Under the pieces are notes generated by a model that made no database searches, was not told the origin of the DNA, and was given only the letters and a program-made list of their open reading frames with translations. This document shows, in pieces, positions 16,516-26,223 of a DNA stretch of 64,000 nucleotides; position 1 is the first letter of the stretch; every line of letters starts with the position of its first letter. Origin of the DNA: Thermogemmata fonticola. Its GTDB lineage: Bacteria; Planctomycetota; Planctomycetia; Gemmatales; Gemmataceae. The stretch covers positions 930,001 through 994,000 of the forward strand of contig NZ_JACEFB010000001.1 in NCBI RefSeq assembly GCF_013694095.1, given 5' to 3'. Both the position numbers and the translations under genes were made by a program.

Positions 16516-17919
16516 ATGCTGGAAACCGCGTTGAACTGGCTGCAAAAGAACCACGAAGAGATCGTGCGGAACCTGGCCGAACTCGTGGCCATTCAGAGTA
16601 TTAGCACGGACGGGGAACACCAGGCCGAGATCGAACGCACAGCCCAGTTGACCTGCGAGCAGATGCGCCAGGCCGGCCTGCACAATGTGGACATCCTCCG
16701 CATCGGCGGTTCTAACCCTTACGCCTACGGCGAGTGGCTGGAAGCCAATGGCAAGCCGACGGTGTTCCTCTATGCCCATCACGACGTTCAGCCCATCAAC
16801 TACGTGGAGCAATGGAAGACGGACCCCTGGAAGCTAACGCGGCGGGATGGCCGACTCTTTGGGCGCGGTTCCGCCGATGATAAGGGAGCTATTGCCGCTT
16901 TTCTCGGCGCGGTCGCCGCCTATCGCAAGACAGGGAATGCTTTGCCCGTCAACATCAAAATGCTGGTGGAGGGGGAAGAAGAGGTCGGCTCGAAGAACTT
17001 GATGAAGTTTTTCGAGATGTACAAGCAGAAGCTGCAATCCGACGTGATCGTCGTATGTGACACCGAGAACATCGAAGTGGGGGTCCCCAGCATCACTTAT
17101 TCCTTGCGGGGGATCGTCATGGTGCGTGTCGATGTGGTGACGGCCCGCACCCCGATTCATAGCGGCACCAGCGGAGGGGGTATTCCCGATGCCGCGATCG
17201 CCCTCAACCACATCCTCGGACGGCTCTATTGGGACAACGGCCCCCTGCCGATCCCGCATTTTTACGACGATGTCCGCCCCCTGACCGAGCGGGAACGGGC
17301 AGCCTTCACCCGCCTCCCCTTCGACGCCCAGAAACTGCGGCAGGAAATCGGGATGGTTCCTACCGTCCGCTTCGCCATGGAGGAAGGCTACAGCTTCTAT
17401 GCGCAAACCTGGCGGCGTCCCGCCATCACGGTGATCGCGCAAGAGGCCAGCTCCCTCAAAGGGGCCTCCAATCAGGTCCTGCCGCGGGCCTCGGCGATCG
17501 TGAGCTGCCGCATCGTCCCTGATCAGAAACCGGAGAAAGTCCTCGCCGATCTGACCGCCTTCCTCACCCACGATCCGCCTTGGGGCTGTGAGGTCCACGT
17601 CACTCCCTACGGTCCCTCCGTGGATTGGTGGATGATCGATCCGAGCGGCCCGGCGTTCGAGGCGGCTTTGTCGGCCTTACGAGAGGGTTACGACCGGGAC
17701 CCCGTGCCCATCGGTTGCGGCGGTACAATCGGGTTTGTCGGCCCGCTGTCCCAGCTCTTCGGCGGCGCCCCCGCCCTGCTCTTGGGGATTGAAGACCCGG
17801 CCAGCAACGCCCACGCCCCCAACGAAAGCTTGCATGAAGGCGACTTCCGCAAGCTCATGGCTTCTCTGGTACGGCTTTTCGACAACCTGGGCCGGCTGAC
17901 ACCGGAGCGCATCCGCTGA
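16516..17919 (+). CDS. M20 family metallopeptidase (dipeptidase-like)
   Basis: A 467-residue cytoplasmic zinc peptidase of the M20/ArgE/DapE/CPG2 superfamily, which cleaves dipeptides or N-acyl amino acids. Metal-site motifs are in order: YAHHDVQP near residue 95, GRGSADDKG near 117 and EGEEEVGS near 155, where Glu is the general base. A dimerisation-domain His region is near TPIHSG (residue 213) and a C-terminal His is in NAHAPNE. Length and motifs match the dipeptidase branch (DUG1/CNDP-like). The start ATG follows GGAGG by eight bases. It stands alone, converging on galT. Exact substrate unknown. Confidence 0.9.
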   Translation: MLETALNWLQKNHEEIVRNLAELVAIQSISTDGEHQAEIERTAQLTCEQMRQAGLHNVDILRIGGSNPYAYGEWLEANGKPTVFLYAHHDVQPINYVEQWKTDPWKLTRRDGRLFGRGSADDKGAIAAFLGAVAAYRKTGNALPVNIKMLVEGEEEVGSKNLMKFFEMYKQKLQSDVIVVCDTENIEVGVPSITYSLRGIVMVRVDVVTARTPIHSGTSGGGIPDAAIALNHILGRLYWDNGPLPIPHFYDDVRPLTERERAAFTRLPFDAQKLRQEIGMVPTVRFAMEEGYSFYAQTWRRPAITVIAQEASSLKGASNQVLPRASAIVSCRIVPDQKPEKVLADLTAFLTHDPPWGCEVHVTPYGPSVDWWMIDPSGPAFEAALSALREGYDRDPVPIGCGGTIGFVGPLSQLFGGAPALLLGIEDPASNAHAPNESLHEGDFRKLMASLVRLFDNLGRLTPERIR

Positions 17920-17969
17920 CCGCAAGCACTTGCCTTGCGTTCGCCCCTCGATGTCCACCCCCTCCTCCG

Positions 17970-19001
17970 TCACGGGAGCGGGGGGAGATGTTGCCGCAAA
18001 GTCGCAGCCGCCTCCTCCGGCGTAACCGCCACGATGTAGCAACCAAAGCCCCACTCCAGTCCCGCCGGGCGGGTCAAGCGAGGTAATAACTCCACGCGCC
18101 AGTGCAGGTGGTCTACGCCGTCGCCCTGCCAGGGGGCTGTTTGGAGAATCCAGTTGTAGGCGGGTTGGTGGCAGGCATCATCTAAAGCCGCCAGAACCTG
18201 ATGCCAGATTTGAGCCAGTTCCTGGAACGCGGTCGGGTCCTGGTGCTCAAAACGTGCCTGATGACGGAGGGGAGCCAGCCATAGTTCATATGGAAATCGC
18301 GGGGCATTAGCCGCCAAAACCGCAAAATGTTCGCTGCGGGCAATGAGGCGGTGTCCTTTGTGCAGTTCGCGCTCCAGAAGCGCACAGGTCAGGCAGCGTC
18401 CTGTACGCTCAAGGTAGGTCCGGCATACTGCACTTTCCTGAGCCAGGGGGCGGGGGAGCAACGGCAGAGCAATGATCTGCGAGTGGGTGTGCGGCAAAGA
18501 TGCTCCTGCCTCCGCGCCGACGTTTTTGAACACCGCCGCACAGGTCCATGTCCCCTCCTGCGCCAAGGCCAGCAAGCGGTCCTGGTAGGCGCGGAACAGA
18601 TCGGCGAGTTCGGCCAGGGTGAGCCGCTTGGGATCGTCGAGATGGCGGGGAGTTTCGATGACCACCTCGCTGCGGCCCATCGCCGGAGCCTCGGCTTGAG
18701 ACTCATCAGCCTGGCAGTAGGGCGTTCCGAGATCCGGACGCACCGCAGGATACTTATTGGGAACGACCCGCAGGCGCCAAGCCGCCGTTCGATCCCCGCT
18801 AGGATCAGCCGGATAGGTGAGCACCGCCGGCGGGGTCTGATCTTCACGACCGGGACAGAAAGGGCACAGCGCCGGATCATCCGGGAAGCTTTGGCGGGGT
18901 AACATCCCTAGGCCGACTTGGGGGCGGGCGGACCGTTCCGGAGCGAGAATCGTCCAGTGGCTGCGGAAAGGATCGCGGCGGAACTGCGGCGGCTGCGGCA
19001 T
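17970..19001 (-). CDS. galT: Galactose-1-phosphate uridylyltransferase
   Basis: A 343-residue enzyme of the Leloir pathway, exchanging UMP between UDP-glucose and galactose-1-phosphate. Two cysteines in CPFCPGREDQTP (46, 49) fit the structural zinc site. The active-site motif is HTHSQ at 171-175, where the enterobacterial enzyme has HPHGQ; His173 would be the uridylylated nucleophile. FKNVGAEAGASLPH and the C-terminal YNWILQTAP region also fit. I use the ATG at 19001 (MPQPPQFRRD) because homology begins there; the frame is open about 84 codons further but that part looks non-coding. A relaxed nucleotide-sugar transferase of the same family is the alternative. Confidence 0.86.
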   Translation of the reverse strand: MPQPPQFRRDPFRSHWTILAPERSARPQVGLGMLPRQSFPDDPALCPFCPGREDQTPPAVLTYPADPSGDRTAAWRLRVVPNKYPAVRPDLGTPYCQADESQAEAPAMGRSEVVIETPRHLDDPKRLTLAELADLFRAYQDRLLALAQEGTWTCAAVFKNVGAEAGASLPHTHSQIIALPLLPRPLAQESAVCRTYLERTGRCLTCALLERELHKGHRLIARSEHFAVLAANAPRFPYELWLAPLRHQARFEHQDPTAFQELAQIWHQVLAALDDACHQPAYNWILQTAPWQGDGVDHLHWRVELLPRLTRPAGLEWGFGCYIVAVTPEEAAATLRQHLPPLP

Positions 19002-19143
19002 AAGCAGATCATCTGACGCTCGAAACACGGAACACCGGCAAATCCCGGCGGCTGCTCCGGAGACATTCTTAGCGATCGCCCCCGGGAAAGAGTACCACAT
19101 CGGACCGAGTGGCGGGAACCTGTCAGTGCCCGGTGCAATCCCG

Positions 19144-19725
19144 TCAGCGGCCTGTGCCAAAGGTTTGGCCCGTTGGTGGAGGAGCCACGGAGGGAACCAC
19201 ACCGGCTGAACCTGGAGGTGCCACGGGTACGCCACCGGCCGGTTGGACAGCATGCGGGCTGCCCGGTGAAGTGCCGTTCGCCGCTGGCCGTGGTCCCGCG
19301 GCGGGGCTGCTATTGCGGGGCTGCGGATTCCCCGGGGCCGGTGGATAATGCGGGCTAGCAGCGCGGCGATAAGCTATCCGCCATTCCGTCAGCTCGCGGG
19401 TCGTGGTAATCCCTGCCAGAAAATCCGGACCCACTTGCTGATTGTTATTCGTCTGCTGCCCAACGACCACCTCGCGCTCTTCCAGGATTTCGTAATGCGG
19501 CCCGACATGCTGCGTGATCAAATCCAACGCTGCCTGCCGGTAATAGGTGGGCCAGTGATTGCTGTTTTCCGGGATGGCCACAACACCCCCATCGGCATGC
19601 CGTTCCACATAGCGAGCCGTGGCGCATCCGCTCAAATTCGCGATCACTCCCACGGCCAGCAATAAGCTGATCCAACGCTGATTCACATTCCGAACCGCCC
19701 ACGTTTGAGGTGCTTGGCTTGCCAT
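19144..19725 (-). CDS. Small proline-rich lipoprotein of unknown function
   Basis: A 193-residue predicted lipoprotein: a basic/hydrophobic leader and lipobox (NLSGCATARY) put the lipidated Cys near residue 33. The mature part has a compact region with two Trp residues (NHWPTYYRQ, ELTEWRIAYRR), then 80 residues rich in Pro, Gly and Ala that are likely disordered. ATG 19725 has GGGAGG upstream; the ATG seven codons earlier has none. I do not recognise a family. It lies upstream of galT on the same strand, but a 142-bp gap and different compartments give no clear link. Confidence 0.75.
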   Translation of the reverse strand: MASQAPQTWAVRNVNQRWISLLLAVGVIANLSGCATARYVERHADGGVVAIPENSNHWPTYYRQAALDLITQHVGPHYEILEEREVVVGQQTNNNQQVGPDFLAGITTTRELTEWRIAYRRAASPHYPPAPGNPQPRNSSPAAGPRPAANGTSPGSPHAVQPAGGVPVAPPGSAGVVPSVAPPPTGQTFGTGR

Positions 19726-20325
19726 CTGCCCCCTCCCATGCAACAAACCCTATGGAACCTTTCCCCCTCGATAGTTCCGAATATGCCTTGAAGCGCCCGC
19801 TCTATAACGGCGGCTTTTCGGGGTGTCGAGAGGAATTTTGCATGCGGACCGAACTGCTCCAATTCCCCTAACTCCGCCGCGGGAGTCGCGGAGGGGCCAG
19901 AGAAAACTCCTTCAAACCATGTCTGGGACTACTGGAACCTTTCCCCCGCATCTTCCGCATATCCCGTGCTGTTGCTACTGCCACGGAAGTAGCTGAGGAG
20001 GTAGAGTTCTCCTCGCCACGCGGGACGCCTAGCTCGTCCTCGCTCTGTCTCAGCCGTTCCGCTTGCGGGGTTGACCGCGGTTCCGCTGATCGGGGCCTGC
20101 GCAGCCTGAGTGAAGCCACTGCTTACAAACCGGGCAACGCCAAACCTTTCGAGAAGCGGGAAATCGGGTAGGCTCTGCGTGGTTCACTCCGCCGTTTTCC
20201 CCTTGTTTTCTAGGCAAAAGTCGATTGGTCTGCCGGAAGAAATCCCACATGGTACGGAAGTTGCTCGAGAGTTCTGCGACCGGATTGACCGGGAGGTAAA
20301 AACAGGGCCAAGTCAGAGGAAACGG
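19726..20325. other. Non-coding divergent region before the nitrate cluster
   Basis: About 600 bp between the lipoprotein gene (minus) and cobA (plus). I see no convincing gene. A hairpin with CTCCGC/GCGGAG arms (19873-19894) is present. Promoters for the nitrate cluster should lie here, but I found no clear sigma-70 pair and cannot identify a nitrate-responsive leader by eye. Confidence 0.55.
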
Positions 20326-21108
20326 ATGAAGGCAGCCCAAGCGGGGTGGGTGTATTTGGTGGGCGCAGGACCGGGTGCTGCGGACCTGATCACGGTGCGC
20401 GGCTTGCGGATTTTACGCACGGCGGACGTGGTGCTCCACGACGCGCTCATCCCACGGGAGTTGCTGGAGGAAGCCCGGCCGGATGCGGAAATCCTCAGCG
20501 TGGGAAAGCGCGGCTATTGCCTCGGCAGCACCCGCCAGGAAGCGATTCAGGAAGCCTTGATCCGCTTGGCTCGCTCCGGGCGCTCCGTCTGCCGCCTCAA
20601 AGGGGGCGATCCGTACGTCTTTGGCCGGGGCGGTGAAGAGGCCGAGGCGCTGGCTCAGGCGGGGGTTCCGTTCGAGGTCGTGCCGGGAATCACGGCGGCC
20701 ACCGGAGCCTGTGCGGCGGCGCAGATTCCGCTGACCCACCGGGCGGTGGGACCTGCCGTGGTCCTAGCTACAGGCCATCACGACCCGGAAGGGCCAGACT
20801 GCAAGCTCGATTGGGACGCCTTGGCCCGCTTGGGGAACGTCATTTTCTACATGGCCAGCCGCTATCGGACGGCCATCGCCCGCCGCCTGATCGAGCATGG
20901 TCTGCCGCCGACCACCGCCGCCGCCGTTATCGAAAAAGCCACCACGCCTGAACAGCGTATCGTCGTCGCCACCTTGGCCGAGATCGCAGACGATCTGACA
21001 CTCCCCGGCGAGGTCGGACCCTCGTTATTCCTCGTCGGTGAGTGCGTCCGCCACCGTCAGGGGCTGTATCGGCCTTGGGAAAGCTTCGCGGAGGTGACTG
21101 CTCCATGA
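20326..21108 (+). CDS. cobA: Uroporphyrinogen-III C-methyltransferase
   Basis: A 260-residue SAM-dependent enzyme that methylates uroporphyrinogen III twice to precorrin-2, the entry to siroheme and B12. Motifs: YLVGAGPGAADLIT at the N terminus, VVLHDALIPREL, RLKGGDPYVFGRGGEE and VPGITAATGACAAAQIPLTH, all typical of SUMT. Length matches the stand-alone form without the CysG oxidase/chelatase part. ATG 20326 follows AGAGGA by about six bases; the longer frame upstream lacks homology. Its stop overlaps the nirB start (ATGA), so translation is probably coupled. This fits supply of siroheme to NirB. Confidence 0.93.
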   Translation: MKAAQAGWVYLVGAGPGAADLITVRGLRILRTADVVLHDALIPRELLEEARPDAEILSVGKRGYCLGSTRQEAIQEALIRLARSGRSVCRLKGGDPYVFGRGGEEAEALAQAGVPFEVVPGITAATGACAAAQIPLTHRAVGPAVVLATGHHDPEGPDCKLDWDALARLGNVIFYMASRYRTAIARRLIEHGLPPTTAAAVIEKATTPEQRIVVATLAEIADDLTLPGEVGPSLFLVGECVRHRQGLYRPWESFAEVTAP

Positions 21109-23576
21109 CCGGAAGTCCTGCTCTCACTCCCCCTGCACTCTCTGTCCAGCGTGAAGGGCGTCCACGGCTGGTCGTGGTCGGGAATGGCATGGCAGGCGGG
21201 CGGCTGCTGGAAGACATTCTCGCCTGCGATCCCCAGCGCTTCGCCATCACCGTTTTCGGAGAGGAACCCTACGGCAACTACAACCGCATCCTCCTATCCG
21301 AAGTTCTCAACGGCAGCCAGGAAGCCCAGAATATCTTCCTCAATCCTCTGGCCTGGTACGCGGAAAATGGCATCACTTTGCATGCCGGGCGCAAAGTCGT
21401 CCGCATCGACCGGGAACAGCGCCGTGTCTATTGCGAGGACGGCCAGAGCGAACCCTACGATCTTCTCGTCCTGGCGACAGGCAGCAAACCGTTTATCCCG
21501 CCGATTCCGGGCACAACTTTGCGAGGTGTCTTCGTCTTTCGCACCCTCGATGATTGCCGGCACATCGCATCTTATGCCCGGCAATGCCGACGGGCGGTGG
21601 TCATCGGCGGCGGATTGCTTGGCCTGGAAGCCGCCAAGGGGTTGATGACCCATGACCTGGATGTCACCGTGGTGGAGATGGCCCCGTATCTGATGAGCGT
21701 GCAACTAGACGAACCCGGCGGCAGAGTCCTGGGTCAAACCATCGAGCGGCTGGGTATTCACGTCCGCACCGCCACCACGACTAAGGAGATTGTCGGACAT
21801 ACCCATGTCACTGCGGTGCGATTCGCCGACGGTACGGAAATCCCGGCGGATATGGTCGTCATCGCCGCGGGCATTCGGCCCAACATCGATCTGGCCCGTG
21901 AGTGCGGCCTGGCCTGCGAACGCGCCATCGTGGTGGACGATCAACTGCGCACCTCCGACCCGAACATCTATGCGGTGGGAGAATGCGTACAGCATAATGG
22001 TGTCGTTTACGGCCTCGTGGCGCCGATTTGGGAGCAGACCAAAGTCCTGGCCCGCGTGCTGACCGGCAGCGATCCCCACGCCCGTTACACCGGCTCCCGC
22101 ATCGCCACACGCCTGAAAGTCATGGGGGTGGACCTGGTCAGTCTAGGCCGCATTCAGGATGTGCAATCCAGCGATGAGGTGGTGCAATTCAGCGAGCCGG
22201 CTCGTCAAGTGTACTGGAAAGCCATCATTCGCAACGGGCGCTTGCATGCCGCCTGCTTACTCGGCGATCTAGGTCCGGCGGATCAACTCCAGCGCCTCTT
22301 CCACAGCGGTGCAGAGGTCCCCCAACGGCGCGTCGAGATTTTCTTTCCCCCCGCGGCCAGTGCTGCCCCTGTCACTTTGGCGGACTTGCCCGATGCGCAG
22401 CAAATCTGCGATTGCAACGGCGTCAGCAAAGGCACCATCGTGGCGGCCATTCGGGCCGGCAAATGCACTCTTCCGGCGATCGGCAAAGCGACCCGTGCAG
22501 GCACTGGCTGCGGCAGTTGCAAGAAAATCATCAAGGGACTCATCGAATGCTTCGCCGATTCGGTGACCCCGGACCCCAGCGAGGACTGGTATGTCCCGGC
22601 GGTCCCGATGGACAAGCCGACCCTGGTGGCCGAAATCCGCCGCCGCGGCCTCAAAAGCGTCTCCGCCGTGCTCCAGGAACTCGGCCACGGGGAAGACGAA
22701 AAGAGCAAAAACGGCCTGGCATCCCTCCTGAAAAGCCTCTGGGGGAAGGAATACATCGATGAACGCGATGCCCGCTTCATCAACGACCGCGTCCATGCCA
22801 ACATTCAGAAGGACGGCACGTTTTCCGTGGTTCCCCGCATGTATGGCGGCGTCACGACGCCGGACGAACTGATCCGTATCGGACAGGTCGCCAAAAAATA
22901 CCAGGTGCCGATGGTCAAGATCACCGGCGGGCAGCGGATCGACCTCTTAGGCATCCGCAAGGAGGACCTCCCGAAAGTCTGGGCGGATCTCGGCATGCCG
23001 AGCGGCTACGCCTATACCAAGGCGCTGCGTACCGTCAAAACCTGCGTGGGCAGCGAGTTCTGCCGCTTCGGCCTCAATGACAGCACGGGCATGGGGATTG
23101 CCATCGAGAAGCGGTTCCAGGGCTTCGAGTTTCCCGCCAAGGTCAAAATGGCGGTCAGCGGCTGCCCACGCAATTGTGCCGAAGCCACGGTCAAAGACGT
23201 CGGTGTGGTGGCCACGGAAGGCGGCGAATGGGAAATCTCCATCGGCGGGGCCGCCGGTGCTCATGTCCGCAAATCGGACGTCCTCTGCCGGGTGTCCAGC
23301 CGGGAAGAGGTGCTCCGCATCATCGGCCGCTTCCTCATCTACTATCGAGATAACGCCAAATGGCTGGAACGCACCTACGACTTCGTCCCACGGATCGGTT
23401 TGGACAAAATCCGAGACATCATCGTGCATGATAAGCTCGGCCTGGGCGAGTACTTGGATGCGGAAGTCGAAAAGATGGCCGCCGCCTACGTGGATCCGTG
23501 GCTGGAACGGGAACACCCCGCTTACGAGGGCCAATTCGACGGAGAAAGCCGCATCCCCCTGCCCATGGTGACGTGA
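21105..23576 (+). CDS. nirB: Nitrite reductase [NAD(P)H] large subunit
   Basis: An 823-residue cytoplasmic assimilatory nitrite reductase subunit, reducing nitrite to ammonium with six electrons. The N-terminal 400 residues are an FAD/NAD(P)H oxidoreductase (VVVGNGMAGGRLLED, VVIGGGLLGLEAAKG). A BFD-like [2Fe-2S] domain has Cys435, 437, 469 and 472. The C-terminal half is the nitrite/sulfite reductase ferredoxin-like and catalytic domain, with Cys647 and 653 (CVGSEFC) and Cys687 and 691 (SGCPRNC) binding the coupled siroheme-[4Fe-4S] centre. All eight expected cysteines are present. GGAGGTGA precedes the ATG, which overlaps the cobA stop. Length is normal for NirB. Confidence 0.95.
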   Translation: MTGSPALTPPALSVQREGRPRLVVVGNGMAGGRLLEDILACDPQRFAITVFGEEPYGNYNRILLSEVLNGSQEAQNIFLNPLAWYAENGITLHAGRKVVRIDREQRRVYCEDGQSEPYDLLVLATGSKPFIPPIPGTTLRGVFVFRTLDDCRHIASYARQCRRAVVIGGGLLGLEAAKGLMTHDLDVTVVEMAPYLMSVQLDEPGGRVLGQTIERLGIHVRTATTTKEIVGHTHVTAVRFADGTEIPADMVVIAAGIRPNIDLARECGLACERAIVVDDQLRTSDPNIYAVGECVQHNGVVYGLVAPIWEQTKVLARVLTGSDPHARYTGSRIATRLKVMGVDLVSLGRIQDVQSSDEVVQFSEPARQVYWKAIIRNGRLHAACLLGDLGPADQLQRLFHSGAEVPQRRVEIFFPPAASAAPVTLADLPDAQQICDCNGVSKGTIVAAIRAGKCTLPAIGKATRAGTGCGSCKKIIKGLIECFADSVTPDPSEDWYVPAVPMDKPTLVAEIRRRGLKSVSAVLQELGHGEDEKSKNGLASLLKSLWGKEYIDERDARFINDRVHANIQKDGTFSVVPRMYGGVTTPDELIRIGQVAKKYQVPMVKITGGQRIDLLGIRKEDLPKVWADLGMPSGYAYTKALRTVKTCVGSEFCRFGLNDSTGMGIAIEKRFQGFEFPAKVKMAVSGCPRNCAEATVKDVGVVATEGGEWEISIGGAAGAHVRKSDVLCRVSSREEVLRIIGRFLIYYRDNAKWLERTYDFVPRIGLDKIRDIIVHDKLGLGEYLDAEVEKMAAAYVDPWLEREHPAYEGQFDGESRIPLPMVT

Positions 23577-23708
23577 AATCGTCCGGGTGGAACTCCCCCG
23601 TATTCCCTCTCCCCCGCTTCGTCCTACCAGAGCATACCATCAACCCGCCTGTTGGACAGGTGGGTGATGACTATCGTTTTGCCCCTGGAGAAGGGAGGTT
23701 TTGCACCG

Positions 23709-24083
23709 ATGAGTTCGGGTGAAATCACCTATGTCACGGTTGGCCCCGTATCCGCGATCCCACCCGGAATGGGACGAGCGTATCACGTGGGTCCCCATCG
23801 GATCGCCGTCTTCCGCACACGCAGCGGCCGGGTCTTTGCCACGGCTCAGAGATGCCCCCATCGCGGCGGCCCCCTGGCGGACGGCATGCTTGTCGGAGAA
23901 CAGGTCGTCTGCCCGCTGCACGCCTTCCGCTTCGACCTGCATACGGGCCAATGTGAACAAAGCCATGTCTGCCCGGTGCAAACCTACCCTGTGGACATCA
24001 CGCCGGAAGGTTGGATCCGCATCGGCATTCCCACGCGCTTCCGCAGTTCTGAGGATGTCTCCCCGTTGCTGACATCCTGCTGA
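23709..24083 (+). CDS. nirD: Nitrite reductase small subunit, Rieske type
   Basis: A 124-residue Rieske [2Fe-2S] protein with the ligands Cys49-x-His51 (CPHRGG) and Cys68-xx-His71 (CPLH). NirD partners NirB and supports its activity. ATG 23709 follows GGGAGG by about ten bases. It lies 131 bp after nirB and 19 bp before the nitrate reductase gene, consistent with one operon. The usual NirD clade often lacks the cluster ligands; here they are all present, as in the longer Rieske form of NirD. Confidence 0.9.
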   Translation: MSSGEITYVTVGPVSAIPPGMGRAYHVGPHRIAVFRTRSGRVFATAQRCPHRGGPLADGMLVGEQVVCPLHAFRFDLHTGQCEQSHVCPVQTYPVDITPEGWIRIGIPTRFRSSEDVSPLLTSC

Positions 24084-24102
24084 CCAGAGAAAGGGACCGG
24101 GA

Positions 24103-26223
24103 GTGGCGACGACCTTACCCCAATTGGATACCGCCGCGGCGGGACGAACCCATTGCCCCTTCTGCGCCTTTCAATGCGGGATTGTCATGGGCGAAGCGGA
24201 TGACGGCTGGCGGATCTCCGGCGACCCCCACTTTCCCGTGAACCGAGGGCGGCTCTGTATCAAAGGCTGGAGCGCGACAGAATTGTTGCAGCACCCCCAG
24301 CGCCTGCGGCAACCCCTGCTCCACGGCCAGCCCGTCGATTGGGACACCGCCTACGACTACATCACGGAACGCCTCCGCGACCTCCTCCAGCGATACGGCC
24401 CGCAAACGATCGGCGTCTTCGGTTCCGGGGCGCTAACCAACGAAAAGGCCTATTACCTGGGGAAATTCGCACGTCTGGTCCTGCGCACACCACACATCGA
24501 CTACAACGGCCGCTATTGCATGTCCAGCGCCGCTGCAGCCAGCAACAAAGCCTTCGGTATCGACCGCGGACTCCCCTTCCCCGTCAGCGATTTGGCCCTG
24601 GCCCGCACCATCCTTCTGGTGGGGGGCAATCCCCTGGAAACCCTCCCCCCGATGGCCCAATGGTTCGAGGAACAGCGTGCGAATGGCGGGCGGCTCATCG
24701 TCGTGGACCCCCGGCGCACGGCTACGGCCCGAACCGCGGATTTGCACCTCGCCATCACTCCGGGCAGCGATCTGGCCCTGGCCAACGGTTTGCTTTTCCT
24801 CGCCATCGAAGAAAAGCTGGTGGACCTGGAGTTCATCCGGTGCCGCACCGTGGGTTATGAGGCCGTCCGCCGCACCGTGCTCCATTACCATCCCGCCCGT
24901 GTGGAACAGTTGACCGGATTGCCGGAATCCGCCTTGCGCCAGGCCATCCGCTGGCTTGCCGAGAAACCGTCGCTGATTCTCACGGGTCGCGGCGCGGAAC
25001 AGCATAGCAAAGGCGTCGATACTGTTTTAGCCTACATCAACCTGGCTTTGGCCCTCGGACACATCGGGCAACCCGGCGGCGGGTACGGTTGCCTGACGGG
25101 ACAGGCCAATGGCCAAGGCGGACGCGAACATGGTCAGAAGGCCGACCAGCTCCCCGGTTACCGCCTCATCGAAGTCCCGGAACACCGCGAGCAAGTCGCC
25201 CGACACTGGGGTGTCGATCCGCAGTCACTGCCCGGAAAAGGGCGCAGCGCCTGGGAACTGCTCGACTCGCTCGGCCCCAAGGGCATACGAGCCTTGTTGG
25301 TCTTTGGCTCGAATGTGGTGGTGGCTTCTCCCGATGCCCGCCGCATCCAGCAGCGCCTGCAAAGCCTGGACCTGCTCGTCGTCTGTGACGCTTTCCTCCA
25401 GGAAACCGCCCGCCTGGCCCATGTGGTTTTACCGGTCACCCAATGGGCCGAGGAAGACGGCACCGTCACCAACCTGGAAGGGCGCGTCCTGCGTCGCCGC
25501 CGGGTCTTAACCCCGCCGGCTGGTGTCAAAAGCGATCTGGAAATCCTGCGGGATTTGGCCCACCGCCTCGGCCATGCGTCCCACTTTCCCACGGCCCAAC
25601 CGCGCGAGGTTTTCGCAGAACTCTGCCGCGTCACTTCGGGCAGCATCGCCGATTACTCCGGCCTCAGTTACGACCGCCTGGAGGAACAAAACGGCATATT
25701 TTGGCCCTGTCCCCATCCCGATCATCCCGGTACGCCGCGGCTGTTTGCCGAGCGCTTTTTCCACGCGGATGGCAAAGCTCGCTTCCATGCGGTCGAGCAT
25801 CGCTCTGCTGCCGAAGAGCCGGATGGCGACTTCCCCTTGTACTTCACCACGGGGCGCACCCTGGAACACTACAACTCCGGCGCGCAGAGCCGGCGTGTCA
25901 GTCGATTGTCACGAACTTGTCCCCATCCTGTTCTGTGGATTCATCCGGAGCTGGCGGCACACTACGGCATTGGCGACGGTGCGGAAGTGGTCGTGGAAAC
26001 CCGCCGCGGCCAGGCCGCTTTCCAGGCTGAGGTCACGAGCGACATCCGGCCCGATACCCTCTTCGCCCCCTTTCACTGGGGGGATGCCCAAGCCGCCAAC
26101 CTGCTAACCCAAGGGGCATTAGACCCGACCAGCCGCATGCCCGAATTCAAGCTCTCGGCAGCCCGCATCGTGGCTGTCCATCCGCCTTCCCCCAACGGTC
26201 ATCCAGCCAAGGAGCCAGCATGA
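24103..26223 (+). CDS. nasA: Assimilatory nitrate reductase catalytic subunit (molybdopterin)
   Basis: A 706-residue Mo-bisMGD oxidoreductase that reduces nitrate to nitrite in the cytoplasm. The N-terminal [4Fe-4S] cluster has Cys18, 21, 25 and 52 (CPFCAFQC, LCIKGW). CMSSAAAASNKAFG provides the likely Mo-ligand Cys, and the molybdopterin and dinucleotide-binding domains follow (GNPLETLPP, TGRTLEHYNSGAQSRR). Length and the position between nirD and a flavoprotein favour the NasA/NarB type over formate dehydrogenase. The start is a GTG preceded by AAGGGACCGGGA. The stop overlaps the next ATG (ATGA), so the flavoprotein is probably translationally coupled. No Tat signal is seen. Confidence 0.9.
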   Translation: MATTLPQLDTAAAGRTHCPFCAFQCGIVMGEADDGWRISGDPHFPVNRGRLCIKGWSATELLQHPQRLRQPLLHGQPVDWDTAYDYITERLRDLLQRYGPQTIGVFGSGALTNEKAYYLGKFARLVLRTPHIDYNGRYCMSSAAAASNKAFGIDRGLPFPVSDLALARTILLVGGNPLETLPPMAQWFEEQRANGGRLIVVDPRRTATARTADLHLAITPGSDLALANGLLFLAIEEKLVDLEFIRCRTVGYEAVRRTVLHYHPARVEQLTGLPESALRQAIRWLAEKPSLILTGRGAEQHSKGVDTVLAYINLALALGHIGQPGGGYGCLTGQANGQGGREHGQKADQLPGYRLIEVPEHREQVARHWGVDPQSLPGKGRSAWELLDSLGPKGIRALLVFGSNVVVASPDARRIQQRLQSLDLLVVCDAFLQETARLAHVVLPVTQWAEEDGTVTNLEGRVLRRRRVLTPPAGVKSDLEILRDLAHRLGHASHFPTAQPREVFAELCRVTSGSIADYSGLSYDRLEEQNGIFWPCPHPDHPGTPRLFAERFFHADGKARFHAVEHRSAAEEPDGDFPLYFTTGRTLEHYNSGAQSRRVSRLSRTCPHPVLWIHPELAAHYGIGDGAEVVVETRRGQAAFQAEVTSDIRPDTLFAPFHWGDAQAANLLTQGALDPTSRMPEFKLSAARIVAVHPPSPNGHPAKEPA

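Noticed and set aside
19002-19253. 84-codon N-terminal extension of galT
   Set aside because: Similarity to GalT begins at MPQPPQF. The extension has no conserved motif and nearly abuts the next gene's 3' end.
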